Under the pieces are notes generated by a model. It was not told the origin of the DNA, made no database searches, and worked only from the letters and a program-made list of their open reading frames with translations. Shown one piece after another: positions 50,330 to 58,857 of a stretch of DNA of 64,000 nucleotides. Each line of letters begins with the position of its first letter. Within the stretch, counting starts at the first letter, position 1. Where the stretch lies: the NCBI RefSeq assembly GCF_044628455.1, contig NZ_JBIYZW010000002.1, positions 496,001-560,000 of the forward strand, in the 5' to 3' direction. The stretch is from Solirubrum sp044628455. Its GTDB lineage: Bacteria > Bacteroidota > Bacteroidia > Cytophagales > Hymenobacteraceae. The position numbers and the translations under genes are program-made.

Positions 50330-51307
50330 TTAGTTTTCGCGCTCCATGAGCTGCAGGGCCAGGGCACGCAGGGGGGCTTTGCGGGCGGCGGGGGCCTGCA
50401 CGGCGTCGAGGTGGGCGAGGGCGTCCTGGAAATAGTCGTTGATGAGGGCCTCGGTACGGGGGCGCACCTGGAGCTGGTCGTAAACGGCCGTTACGGCGCG
50501 CACCTTGGCCTCGGCGGTTTCGGGTGAGTTCAGACCCATCCACTGGCTGAGCGTGGCTTTCTGGGTCTCGTTTGCGGCTTCCAGGGCGGTGAGCAGCAGG
50601 TAGGTCTTCTTGTCGCTGACGATGTCGCCGCCGACGCGCTTGCCGAAGGTGGCCGCGTCGCCATAGACGTCGAGCAGATCGTCGCGCAGCTGGAAGGCCA
50701 GGCCGATGTCGGTACCGAAGCGGCGCAGGTGGTCGGCATCCTGCGGAGAGGCGCCGCCGAGGCGGGCGCCCAGCTCAAGGGCAAAGCCTAGGAGCACGGC
50801 GGTTTTGAGGCGGATCATGTCGAGGTACTGCGCGATGCTGACCCGGGCCTCGGTTTCAAAGTTCATGTCGAGCTGCTGGCCTTCGCAGACTTCGGCGGCG
50901 GTTTGGCTGAAGCGGCGCAGCAGCTCGGGCAAGAGGGCGGGCTCGATGTCGAAGAGCAGCTCGTAGGCGCGCACCAGCATCACGTCGCCGGAAAGGATGG
51001 CCGTGTTGGGGTTCCACTTGACGTGCACGGTGGGCTGGCCGCGGCGCAACGGGGCCTGGTCCATGATGTCGTCGTGGAGCAGGGTGAAGTTGTGGAAGAC
51101 CTCGACGGCCAGAGCGGGCTTGAGGGCCACGGTCTGCCAGCGGTCGGTGAAGAGCTGGGCGCCGAGCAGGGTGAGCAGGGGGCGAATGCGCTTGCCACCC
51201 ATGCTCATGCTGTAGCGGATGGGCTCGTAGAGCTCCTGGGGGGATTGGCCGTATTGGAGGTCGGCCAGGGCGGCGGTGAGGGCGCCGGAGAAAACGGAAA
51301 GGTCCAC
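50330..51307 (-). CDS. Polyprenyl (trans-isoprenyl) diphosphate synthase
   Basis: This 325-residue class 1 prenyltransferase has both aspartate-rich motifs: the first in LLHDDIMDQAPLRRG (DDxxD) and the second in FQLRDDLLDVYGD (DDxxD), plus GGKRIRPLL. It elongates allylic diphosphates; chain length (C15-C40) cannot be told from sequence, though the residues before the first motif (FHNFTLLHDD) favour short to medium products. It could supply the GGGP synthase substrate. GTG at 51307 (VDLSVFSGAL) was chosen; the frame is open upstream without family resemblance. Confidence 0.85.
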   Translation of the reverse strand: MDLSVFSGALTAALADLQYGQSPQELYEPIRYSMSMGGKRIRPLLTLLGAQLFTDRWQTVALKPALAVEVFHNFTLLHDDIMDQAPLRRGQPTVHVKWNPNTAILSGDVMLVRAYELLFDIEPALLPELLRRFSQTAAEVCEGQQLDMNFETEARVSIAQYLDMIRLKTAVLLGFALELGARLGGASPQDADHLRRFGTDIGLAFQLRDDLLDVYGDAATFGKRVGGDIVSDKKTYLLLTALEAANETQKATLSQWMGLNSPETAEAKVRAVTAVYDQLQVRPRTEALINDYFQDALAHLDAVQAPAARKAPLRALALQLMEREN

Positions 51308-51521
51308 GGAATGGGGCAACGGTAGGAAGACGTGCAAGGTACGGACGCGGGGGCGCCGGGCTGCAAGCAACAAGGGGCGGGCGGTTTTGTGTTGGTGCGC
51401 GGGCTCACGCCGGCCCCGTCCCCAAAGGCAGAAGAGAGACCCTGGCAACGCGGCGGCATTGTATCGGGACACGGAATGCGGGCGGATGGCGTTAGGAGAA
51501 AACAAGGGGGCACCTCGCTCC

Positions 51522-51529
51522 TATCTTTG
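51522..51529 (+). promoter_or_regulatory. -7 element 4 bp before start codon
   Basis: TATCTTTG matches TAnnTTTG and ends 4 bp before the ATG at 51534. If used, the mRNA would be leaderless or nearly so. No TTG at -33. Confidence 0.35.
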
Positions 51530-51533
51530 GCTT

Positions 51534-52046
51534 ATGCGGATGCTACTACATGTGCTGAGTGTGGGGGCCGTGGGCCTGCTGGGTCTGCTGCTGCCGGGGC
51601 GGGTGCTGGCGCAACGCTCGTACAACAACTGGGTGCCCACCACGAGCGGTACCAGTGCCCCGGCAGCTAAGCCGCAGGAGCAGCTCCAACCGGCCCAGGA
51701 GCCGGCGCCTACTCCAGCCGTTGACCCGACGGCCGCGGCGCGGGCGGGCTATAGCGTGGAGGTGATGCCGGAGTACCCGGGCGGCATGGAGGCGCTGAAC
51801 CAGTACCTGCGCAAGCAGCTGCGGCGGCCGAAGGGTCCGCGGCAGTCGGGCACGGTGCGGGTAACGTTTACGGTGCTGGCCTCGGGGGCCGTGACGGGGG
51901 CGCACGTGCGGCCAGGCAACGGGCTGACGCCCGACTACGACGCGGCGGCCACGGCGCTGATTGGCGGGCTGCGGGGGTTTACGGGCGGCAAGCGCAACGG
52001 CCAGCCGGCGGACATCGAGGTGACGCTGCCGGTGGAATTCCGGTAG
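51534..52046 (+). CDS. TonB C-terminal-like exported protein, copy 1
   Basis: This 170-residue protein has a signal peptide (LLHVLSVGAVGLLGLLLPG), then a Ser/Thr/Pro/Gln linker beginning RSYNNWVPTTSG, and a TonB-C/energy-transducer-like domain (VEVMPEYPGGMEALNQYLRK through VTFTVLASGAVTGAHVRPG and VTLPVEF). The MPEYPGG motif is characteristic of Bacteroidota TonB-C family proteins. It lacks the N-terminal membrane anchor of true TonB, so it is a soluble periplasmic relative. A close paralogue lies 495 bp downstream. Confidence 0.8.
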   Translation: MRMLLHVLSVGAVGLLGLLLPGRVLAQRSYNNWVPTTSGTSAPAAKPQEQLQPAQEPAPTPAVDPTAAARAGYSVEVMPEYPGGMEALNQYLRKQLRRPKGPRQSGTVRVTFTVLASGAVTGAHVRPGNGLTPDYDAAATALIGGLRGFTGGKRNGQPADIEVTLPVEFR

Positions 52047-52066
52047 GCGAAGCCGCTAACCGGACC

Positions 52067-52255
52067 CGGAACGACTGCGTCCGTAGCCGGAACGACCGCG
52101 GCGGGGGCCGGAACGACTGAAACCAGTGCCGGAAGCAGCGGGGCCGGGGCCGGAAGGATTGCGACCAATGCCGGAACGATTGCGTCTGGTACCGGAACGA
52201 CTGTGACCGGTGCCGGAATGATTGAATCCAGTGCCGGAACGACTGTGACCGGTGC
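52067..52255. repeat. 21-bp minisatellite, nine units
   Basis: Nine consecutive 21-bp units start CGGAACGACTG or close variants and mostly end CCAGTGC or CCGGTGC; units 7 and 9 are identical. Being a multiple of three, the repeat keeps open frames on both strands, so apparent ORFs here are artefacts. It lies between two paralogous genes. The remaining part of the 494-bp gap (52256-52540) shows nothing definite. Confidence 0.85.
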
Positions 52256-52540
52256 CGGGACTTTTCGCGAAAAACGGCGCAAGTGCGCCGGGCTAAAACC
52301 CAAACGACCCTGCCGGCGCGGAGCTGGCAGGGTAGCCGGGCGGGCGTCAGCAACGGCGGTCGACCACCCCGGCTGCGGCTCTTGGGGCGCGGACTGTTCA
52401 GACCTGCATCCTTGAACCAAGGCTTACTCACGCAGAGCCGATTATAATTGGTAATACTTCTGGAACGGCGGCAACGTTGGCATTTCTACGTAGCCAACTT
52501 ATTCGCCCTTCCATTCAACCTAACGCTCCGCTATCTGCTC

Positions 52541-53074
52541 ATGCCTTTTCAATTTAAACCGTTGTTTACCGCACTATTGGTGCTTTCGCTGCCCACGGTA
52601 GCAGCGGCGCAACGCTCGCACAACAACTGGGTGCCGCGCACGAGTGGTCCCGTGGCACCCGCCACGCCAAAGTCGAAGACGCCTGCACCAACGACTACCC
52701 CAAAGGCCGACGTTGCTGCATTGGTTAAGCCGATGAAGGGAGATTCAGCCAGTACCGAAGGAGTCAAGCCAGCGTTCATTTATGTGGATCTAATGCCCAC
52801 GTATCCTGGGGGCACAGAAGCCATGCGGCAATTTATTCGCAAGAACCTCAAAAGGCCCAAAGGGCCACGACTACGCGGCAAGGTTTATGTGACGTTCGTT
52901 GTGCTTACAACAGGCCAGGTTGCTAACGCACATGTGGCTCCTGGAAGAGGGCTGGATCCTCGTTACGATGAAGCCGCCATTGAGCTGATTAATCAGTTAA
53001 ATGGGTTTTCCCCCGGCAAAAAGGGAGGTAAGTCAGTTGATTGTTCTATGACCATACCTATAGCATTTGAGTGA
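52541..53074 (+). CDS. TonB C-terminal-like exported protein, copy 2
   Basis: This 177-residue paralogue of the preceding gene has a signal peptide (KPLFTALLVLSLPTVAAAQ), the same mature start (RSHNNWVPRTSG) and the same domain (VDLMPTYPGGTEAMRQFIRK, KRPKGPRLRGKVYVTFVVLT, ANAHVAPGRGLDPRYDEA). It is clearly AT-richer with codons unlike copy 1, so the pair is old or was acquired separately. The ATG at 52541 fits the signal peptide. It ends before a strong bidirectional terminator. Confidence 0.82.
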   Translation: MPFQFKPLFTALLVLSLPTVAAAQRSHNNWVPRTSGPVAPATPKSKTPAPTTTPKADVAALVKPMKGDSASTEGVKPAFIYVDLMPTYPGGTEAMRQFIRKNLKRPKGPRLRGKVYVTFVVLTTGQVANAHVAPGRGLDPRYDEAAIELINQLNGFSPGKKGGKSVDCSMTIPIAFE

Positions 53075-53108
53075 CTGAAGAACCCTCACACTTACGCAAC
53101 TCGATAAC

Positions 53109-53146
53109 CAAACGCCCCATCAGGAAACTGACGGGGCGTTTTTTTG
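53109..53146. terminator. Bidirectional terminator
   Basis: AAACGCCCC-A-TCAG pairs with CTGA-C-GGGGCGTTT around GAAA, followed by a T run, between the convergent TonB-C-like gene and rnr. Confidence 0.85.
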
Positions 53147-53164
53147 CTGTCTGAAGTCACACGC

Positions 53165-55753
53165 TTAGCGGTGGAAGCCGCTGCGGCCTTTCTTGCCGCC
53201 GCCGCTGCCGCCGGATTTGCTGCCGCCCGACTTGCCGCCGGGGCGGCCGCCGCCGCGGGGACGGTCGTCGCCCTGGCGGTTGCGGCCGGCGTAGCCGTCG
53301 GACTTGCTGCGGCCCTCGCGGCGCTGGTTGGTGCCGCCGGCGGGGGTCACCAGCTCCAGGTCGATGGTGCGGTCGAGCAGGTTGGCGGCCTTCACGATGA
53401 CCTCGACCTTGTCGCCGAACTTGATAATGCGGCCGGTGCGCTGGCCGATGATGCGCATGTTCTCCTTGTCGAACTCGAAGTAGTCCTCCGGAATGTCGGC
53501 CAGACGGGCCATGCCTTCGCTCTTGGTTTCGCCCATCTCCACGTACATGCCCCATTCGGTGAGGCCCGACACGACGCCGGTGAAGGTTTCGCCCACGTGC
53601 TCGGCCATGAACTCGACCTGCTTGTACTTGATGCTGGCGCGCTCGGCCTGGGCGGCCCGCTTCTCGCGCTCCGAGGAGTGCTTGCAGTCGGCCTCCAGCT
53701 CGGTGGCGTCGGCGCTTTTGCCGCCGTGCAGGTAGTGCTCGAGCAGGCGGTGGGCCATCATGTCGGGGTAGCGACGGATGGGCGAGGTGAAGTGCGAGTA
53801 GTGGTCGAAGGCCAGGCCGAAGTGGCCCAGCGGCTCGGTGGTGTAGATGGCCTTGGACATGGCGCGCACGGCCAGGGCCTGAATCACCGACTGCTCGGGC
53901 TTGCCCTCCACCTCGGCCGTGAGCTTGTTGAGCTCCTTGCTGACGTTGGTGTTTTCGTCGAAGTGCAGCGCGTGGCCGAACTGGCGGGCAAACTGGGCGA
54001 AGCTTTCGAGGCGGTCGGGGTCGGGCGCGTCGTGGGTGCGGTACACCATCGTCAGGCGCGGCTTGCGGGGCTTGAGGCGGAACACGAAGTCGGCCACTTT
54101 GCGGTTGGCCAGCAGCATGAACTCCTCGATGAGCTTGTGGGCGTCCTTGCGCTCCTTGATGAACACGCCCACCGGCTTGCCTTCCTCGTCGAGCTTGAAC
54201 TTGACCTCGGGAGCTTCGAAGCTGATGGCGCCCTTGCGGAAGCGTTCGGCCTGGAGCTTTTTGGCAATGCGGTTGAGCAGGTTCACCTCGTCGGCGTAGT
54301 CGCCCTCGCCGCTTTCGATGCGCTCCTGAGCCTCCTCGTAGGTGAAGCGGCGGTCGGAGTGAATGACGGTGCGGCCAAACCAGGCGTCGTAGAGTTTGCC
54401 GTTCTCGTCGAGCTCAAACACGGCCGAGAACGTGAGCTTGTCCTCGTGGGGGCGCAGCGAGCAGAGCCCGTTGGAAAGGCGCTCGGGCAGCATCGGGATG
54501 GTGCGGTCGACCAGGTACACCGAAGTGGCGCGGTGCTTGGCTTCCTTCTCGAGGCGGGTGCCGGGACGCACGTAGTGGCTCACGTCGGCAATGTGCACGC
54601 CGATTTCGTAGTGGCCGTTTTCGAGCGTGCGCAGCGAGAGGGCGTCGTCAAAGTCCTTGGCATCGACGGGGTCAATGGTGAAGGTGGTGATGGCGCGGAA
54701 GTCGCGGCGACGGCCGATTTCCTCTCGGCTGATGTCGGAGGGAATGGCGTTGGCCTCGGCTTCTACTTCCTCGGGAAACTCGAAGGGCAGGCCGTACTCG
54801 GCCATGATGGCGTTGATTTCGGCCTCGTGGCCCCCGGCGGGCCCGAAGGTGCGCACCACCTCGCCCACGGGCTGGCGGCCGGCTTCGGTAGGCCATTCGG
54901 TGATCTTGACCAGCACCTTGTCGCCGTTCTGGGCCTCCCCCAGCGCGTGGGGCGGCACAAACACGTCGAAGTACAGCTTCTTGTAGTCGGGCTGCACGAA
55001 GCCGAAGCCGGCCTGCATCTGAATGCGGCCCACTACTTCCTCTTTCACGCGCTCGATGACCTCTACCACGTCGCCGGTGGGGCGGCCGTCCCGGTTCTGG
55101 CCCAGGCGCACGCGCACGGTGTCGCCGTCCATGGCAAAGGCCAGGCGGTCGGTAAACACGCGCATGTCTTCGGCCAGCTCGTCGCTCACGATAAAGGCGA
55201 ACTTGGTGTTGGCCAGATCCACGGTGCCCGTGATGGTGGGACCTTCGGGCAGGCGTTGCCCGCGCAGGCTGCCGGGGCGGCGGCTGCGGTCGGTGGTGCC
55301 GGGCAGGTCGAAGCCAGCCGAGCGGCGGCGGTGCACGATGGGGCCTTCCGACAGCTCATCGGCCGGGCTTTCGACGGGGCGTTGGCGGCGGGGCTGGTAG
55401 CCGCCGGCGCCTTCGCCTCCCTCCTGCGGCTGGCGGCCCCGGGGCTCACGGCCACCGGCCGGGGCCGGACCGCGACCGGACAGCTCTACCAGGCGGTAGT
55501 CGTCGTTTTGCAGCAGGGCGATGTGCCCGCTTTTCTTGAGGCCCTTGAGCACCTCGAATACTTCGTCGCGCTGTTCCTTGGTGGTGACGCCGAGGCGGCG
55601 GGCCAGCTGGCGGTAGTTGAACACTTTGCCCGGGTTGTCGGCGAAGACGCGAAACACCAGGGTCTTGTTGATGGCGGCCGGGGCGGCCTGCTCTCGGCGG
55701 CGGGCCGGGTCGCGCTGCGGGCGCGGGGCGTCCGAATCGTGGTTTCTCTTCAT
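53165..55753 (-). CDS. rnr: Ribonuclease R
   Basis: This 862-residue 3'-5' exoribonuclease degrades structured RNA. Domains in order: an N-terminal winged helix (FADNPGKVFNYRQLARRLGV), a Gly/Pro/Gln-rich disordered linker (about residues 95-150), two cold-shock domains, the RNB catalytic domain with the aspartate motif FTIDPVDAKDFDDALS, then ERLSNGLCSLRP and SPIRRYPDMMAHRLL, an S1 domain (GETFTGVVSGLTEWGMYVEM) and a basic Gly/Arg/Lys tail. ATG at 55753 (MKRNHDSDAPRP) was chosen; the frame opens 27 codons further without homology. The tail and linker are longer than in E. coli. Confidence 0.95.
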   Translation of the reverse strand: MKRNHDSDAPRPQRDPARRREQAAPAAINKTLVFRVFADNPGKVFNYRQLARRLGVTTKEQRDEVFEVLKGLKKSGHIALLQNDDYRLVELSGRGPAPAGGREPRGRQPQEGGEGAGGYQPRRQRPVESPADELSEGPIVHRRRSAGFDLPGTTDRSRRPGSLRGQRLPEGPTITGTVDLANTKFAFIVSDELAEDMRVFTDRLAFAMDGDTVRVRLGQNRDGRPTGDVVEVIERVKEEVVGRIQMQAGFGFVQPDYKKLYFDVFVPPHALGEAQNGDKVLVKITEWPTEAGRQPVGEVVRTFGPAGGHEAEINAIMAEYGLPFEFPEEVEAEANAIPSDISREEIGRRRDFRAITTFTIDPVDAKDFDDALSLRTLENGHYEIGVHIADVSHYVRPGTRLEKEAKHRATSVYLVDRTIPMLPERLSNGLCSLRPHEDKLTFSAVFELDENGKLYDAWFGRTVIHSDRRFTYEEAQERIESGEGDYADEVNLLNRIAKKLQAERFRKGAISFEAPEVKFKLDEEGKPVGVFIKERKDAHKLIEEFMLLANRKVADFVFRLKPRKPRLTMVYRTHDAPDPDRLESFAQFARQFGHALHFDENTNVSKELNKLTAEVEGKPEQSVIQALAVRAMSKAIYTTEPLGHFGLAFDHYSHFTSPIRRYPDMMAHRLLEHYLHGGKSADATELEADCKHSSEREKRAAQAERASIKYKQVEFMAEHVGETFTGVVSGLTEWGMYVEMGETKSEGMARLADIPEDYFEFDKENMRIIGQRTGRIIKFGDKVEVIVKAANLLDRTIDLELVTPAGGTNQRREGRSKSDGYAGRNRQGDDRPRGGGRPGGKSGGSKSGGSGGGKKGRSGFHR

Positions 55754-56273
55754 GTTGAAAAGGGTCGCCGCCGGGCTGCTTTGAGTATTTCTGACGGGCG
55801 GCGAGTTAGCTGAAAATTGCAGACCGATGCGCACCGCGTTTCGGGCGGGCCTGCGGGATGAATATGGAGGCCGGCAGAATTTTGTTGCGGCCCGGGGAGT
55901 AAAAGTGGTCTAGTGTTCGAAACCCGACCCACTTAAGTTGTGCGAAAGATCAGAACTTCTGAATACTTCCTGGTATTCGGCAGCCGGCCGGGCCTGATGC
56001 GCGGGAGCTGCCGGAGGATAAAGCGCGTTTTCAGGCGCTATACGCTACGCCGAAGCTAGGGGGCGAAGCGGAAGGTGGCTAGTAGATGGTGAAGGGCTTA
56101 AACGGGCGGAAATGCGCGAGCAACAAGTAGAGAAATTGAATAGAAGACCGTCCTAATGAGCACCGACCAAACGGCCCAGCCGCTGAGCCGGATAGGAAAC
56201 CCGGCAGCAGCCCGCGAGCGGCCTCGATTCCCCGCTTGATGCCCGGCATGAGGTCCCGGCTATTGCCTCCCTC
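55754..56273. other. 520-bp spacer without gene
   Basis: No coding frame with recognisable content is present between rnr and the ABC ATPase gene. A small hairpin GAATAC...GTATTC lies near 55958-55976. I see no tRNA, repeat array or clear promoter. Confidence 0.4.
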
Positions 56274-58262
56274 CTACACCAGCTCCCGCCGGGCCACGGC
56301 GGCGCGAATGTCCGCGGGCGTATCGCGGGGAATGGCCGACAGCAGGCGCTGGGTGTACTCGTGCCGGGGGTTGGTGTAGAGCTCGGCCGCTGGGCCCTGC
56401 TCCACGATTTTGCCCGCGTGCATCACCAGCAGCCGGTCGCTCATAAACCGCGCTACCGACAGGTCGTGGGTAATGAACAGGTAGGTGATGCCGAAGTCGC
56501 GCTTGAGGTCGTTGAGCAGATTGAGCACCTGAGCCTGCACCGAGACATCCAGCGCCGAGACGGATTCGTCGCAGATGATGCACTTGGGCTGCAGAGCCAG
56601 GGCCCGGGCAATGCAGATGCGCTGGCGCTGGCCCCCGCTGAACTCGTGCGGGTAGCGCAGGTAATGCTCCTCGCGCAAGCCCACCGTGCGCAGCAGCTCC
56701 AGCACGCGGTCTTTCTGCTGCTGGCCGGTACCGCCCACGCCGTGTACGCGCATCGGCTCCAGAATGGCCTCGCCCACGGTCATCATCGGGTTCAGGGCCG
56801 CGTACGGATCCTGAAACACCATTTGAAAGTCGCGACGACGACGGCGCAGCTCCCCGGTTGGCAGCCTGGCCCAGTCAGCCCCATCGAACAGAATGCGGCC
56901 CGAAGTTGGTTCCACCAGCCGCAGCAGCGTGCGGCCCAGGGTGGTTTTGCCGCAGCCCGACTCCCCCACCAGGCCCACGGTTTCGCCGCGGTTGATGTCG
57001 AAGCTCACCCCGTCGACGGCGCGCACCACTTCGGTAGCGCGGCCGAAGAAGCCCCGGCGGATGGGAAAATGCACGTGCAGGTCTTGCACGCTCAGCAGCA
57101 GCTCGCTGGTAGAGGTATGGTACGAAGCGGTTGGCACTCCTCCCATTTGCACATCGGCCGCCGCAGCTTCGTTTGGCCCGGCCGCTACCGGCGCCGTAGC
57201 GGCATCGGGTACGGGCTGACCCGTTTCCAGCAGCGGCGCCGTTTCAAACCCTATCAGAGCGCCGTCGGCGCGTGGAACATCGGCATGTTCCACGGGAAAC
57301 ATTTTGGCGGTTTCAACTTCGTTTTTAGGAGAGGCGCCAGCCAGGGCAGCACTTTCAGCAGCAGGGCTTTGTAGCGAGGTCGTGCCGGTGCTGAAAAAGT
57401 CGCCGGCGGCATCTTCCCGCATGAAATCGGCTACGGTGGGCAATCTTTTTTGGCCCAGCGACAATTTTGGCCGGCAGGCCAGCAGGCCCTTGGTGTAGGG
57501 ATGCTGCGGGTTGGTGAAGATGTCGAGTACCCGGCCCTGCTCCACCACTTTGCCGCGGTACATCACCAGGATGCGGTCGGCAATTTCAGCTACCACCCCC
57601 AGGTCGTGGGTGATGAAGAGCACGGCGGTGTTGCGCTGCCGGCGCAAATCGTCGATGAGCTGCAGGATGCGGGCCTGCACCGTTACGTCGAGGGCGGTGG
57701 TGGGCTCGTCGGCAATGAGGATGGCGGGCTGGCAGGCCATGGCCATGGCAATCATCACGCGCTGCTTCTGCCCGCCGCTGATTTCGTGCGGGTAAGCCTT
57801 GAAGATTTTTTCGGGCCGCGGCAGCTGCGCCTCGGTAAACAGCTCGATGGTGCGGGCCGCGGCTTCTTGCTTGCTCAGCGCGGTGTGCAGCCGCAGGGCC
57901 TCCACCACTTGCGCCCCGCAGGTATGCACGGGGTTGAGCGAGGTCATCGGCTCCTGAAAAATCATCGAAATTTCGTTGCCGCGCACCTTTTGTAGCTCCG
58001 TTTCCGACAGCCGCAGCAAATCGACCTCGCCGCCCAGGGCCGCCGACTGAAACCGCGCCTCTCCCCCACTCAGCTGGCCGGGCGGCATGGGAATCAGCCC
58101 CAGCAGGGCCAGCGAGGTCACCGACTTGCCCGAGCCCGACTCGCCCACGATGGCCACCGTTTCGCCCGCGCTGAGCTGAAACGACACGTTCTCGACCGCG
58201 CGGGTATTGCCGCGGTGCGAAGCGAAGTCGATGGTCAGGTTGCGGACGTCTAAAAGAGCCAC
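56274..58262 (-). CDS. Fused oligopeptide-type ABC ATPase (OppD-OppF-like)
   Basis: This protein of about 662 residues contains two complete nucleotide-binding domains of the peptide/nickel transporter class. The first has Walker A GESGSGKS (about residue 40), signature ISGGQKQRVMIA and ILIADEPTTALDV; the second has GESGCGKTT, FSGGQRQRICIA and CIICDESVSALDVSV. Each ends in the peptide-transporter C-terminal oligo_HPY motif (NPQHPYTKGLL, NPRHEYTQRLL). An Ala/Pro/Glu-rich linker of about 95 residues joins them and carries a parS-like DNA sequence. Start GTG at 58262 lies in a REP-like repeat; starts at 58289 or 58331 are possible. No permease or binding protein gene is next to it. Confidence 0.88.
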   Translation of the reverse strand: MALLDVRNLTIDFASHRGNTRAVENVSFQLSAGETVAIVGESGSGKSVTSLALLGLIPMPPGQLSGGEARFQSAALGGEVDLLRLSETELQKVRGNEISMIFQEPMTSLNPVHTCGAQVVEALRLHTALSKQEAAARTIELFTEAQLPRPEKIFKAYPHEISGGQKQRVMIAMAMACQPAILIADEPTTALDVTVQARILQLIDDLRRQRNTAVLFITHDLGVVAEIADRILVMYRGKVVEQGRVLDIFTNPQHPYTKGLLACRPKLSLGQKRLPTVADFMREDAAGDFFSTGTTSLQSPAAESAALAGASPKNEVETAKMFPVEHADVPRADGALIGFETAPLLETGQPVPDAATAPVAAGPNEAAAADVQMGGVPTASYHTSTSELLLSVQDLHVHFPIRRGFFGRATEVVRAVDGVSFDINRGETVGLVGESGCGKTTLGRTLLRLVEPTSGRILFDGADWARLPTGELRRRRRDFQMVFQDPYAALNPMMTVGEAILEPMRVHGVGGTGQQQKDRVLELLRTVGLREEHYLRYPHEFSGGQRQRICIARALALQPKCIICDESVSALDVSVQAQVLNLLNDLKRDFGITYLFITHDLSVARFMSDRLLVMHAGKIVEQGPAAELYTNPRHEYTQRLLSAIPRDTPADIRAAVARRELV
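57286..57301. promoter_or_regulatory. parS-like site inside ABC ATPase linker
   Basis: TGTTCCACGGGAAACA differs from the perfect parS at 46439 (TGTTCCACGTGAAACA) by one base in the centre. A further half site CGTGGAACA lies at 57271-57279, forming an inverted repeat with TGTTCCACG. In the protein it reads MFPVEH, close to the MFHVEH peptide that intragenic parS copies encode. Confidence 0.5.
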
Positions 58263-58329
58263 GGATTCAGCGGATTTGACGGATTGCACGTATTTCGTGG
58301 ATGGTTGTAGGGGCGCGTTGCACGCGCCC
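58260..58329. repeat. REP-like repeat and hairpin at ABC ATPase start
   Basis: CACGGATTCAGCGGATTTGA followed by CGGATTG and CACGTATTTCGTGGATGG is of the dispersed repeat type with recurring CGGATT words; next to it GGGCGCGT (58311-58318) pairs with ACGCGCCC (58322-58329). It contains the likely start codon of the ABC ATPase gene. Confidence 0.5.
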
Positions 58330-58357
58330 ACAGAAGAATTTTCTTGAAAAACTACGT

Positions 58358-58744
58358 CTAAACGAAGGTTTCGAGACGTAGTAACTGCTCTTGCAGGTAT
58401 ACAAAAGTTCGTGGAGCCCGCGTGCCTAATTCTGCTAAACCAGTACCTAAGCCATCTTCGGGCACCACAACGTCGCCACCAGTGCTGAGATGGGCATGAA
58501 CTCGCGCTAAATCTTCGTCAATCATGCGGCAATTCTGTTCGAAAGACTCATCATTCCAAAAATCATCCGGTGACTGACGAGCTGGTTTTCGTTTCACCCT
58601 CACTCCTACCGCATTCGGCTCACCGCGCATTTCGGCTGCCTGTCCGCCGTAGCCGCGTCGGCGTTCATTGTCACCGAAAATGTAGAGCGTTTCCGGGTTA
58701 GCTTTTAGGTCTTCGCGACGGATAAATTTCTGCTTGAGAAGCAT
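58358..58744 (-). CDS. DUF7831-like hypothetical protein
   Basis: This 128-residue protein begins MLLKQKFIRREDLKANPET and contains LYIFGDNERRRGYGGQAAEM followed by RGEPNAVGVRVKRKP and, later, VVVPEDGLGTGLAELGTRAP. This pattern matches a short family (DUF7831, as I recall it) found in phages and bacteria and of unknown function; the GDN and GGQAxEMRGEPN motifs suggest a nucleotide-handling fold, which is inference. It is AT-richer than its neighbours. It lies alone between the ABC ATPase and lspA on the same strand. The ATG at 58744 fits the family start. Confidence 0.7.
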   Translation of the reverse strand: MLLKQKFIRREDLKANPETLYIFGDNERRRGYGGQAAEMRGEPNAVGVRVKRKPARQSPDDFWNDESFEQNCRMIDEDLARVHAHLSTGGDVVVPEDGLGTGLAELGTRAPRTFVYLQEQLLRLETFV

Positions 58745-58797
58745 ACGAATGAGCAATTTAACGTGGTACAAGAACGGCAACGTTTTGCTTAAAAATT

Positions 58798-58827
58798 CAA
58801 CAGCCTGCGGTTTCGGCCGCAGGCTGT
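58798..58827 (-). terminator. Terminator after lspA
   Basis: ACAGCCTGCGG pairs with CCGCAGGCTGT around TTTCGG; on the minus strand TGAATTTTTAAGC follows, 31 bp after the lspA stop. Confidence 0.7.
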
Positions 58828-58857
58828 CTTAGGAATCAGGCTTGTAAAGGCAAAGAT

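Noticed and set aside
52203..52415. Coding frames through the minisatellite on both strands
   Set aside because: The 21-bp period keeps any stop-free frame open; there is no signal, domain or conserved end.
53144..55813. 889-codon plus-strand frame opposite rnr
   Set aside because: Same length as the RNase R gene and only mirrors its codon bias; no start region or domain supports it.
58311..58329. Terminator upstream of the ABC ATPase
   Set aside because: The GC hairpin has no T tract on either strand and sits with a REP-like repeat, so it is better seen as part of that element.
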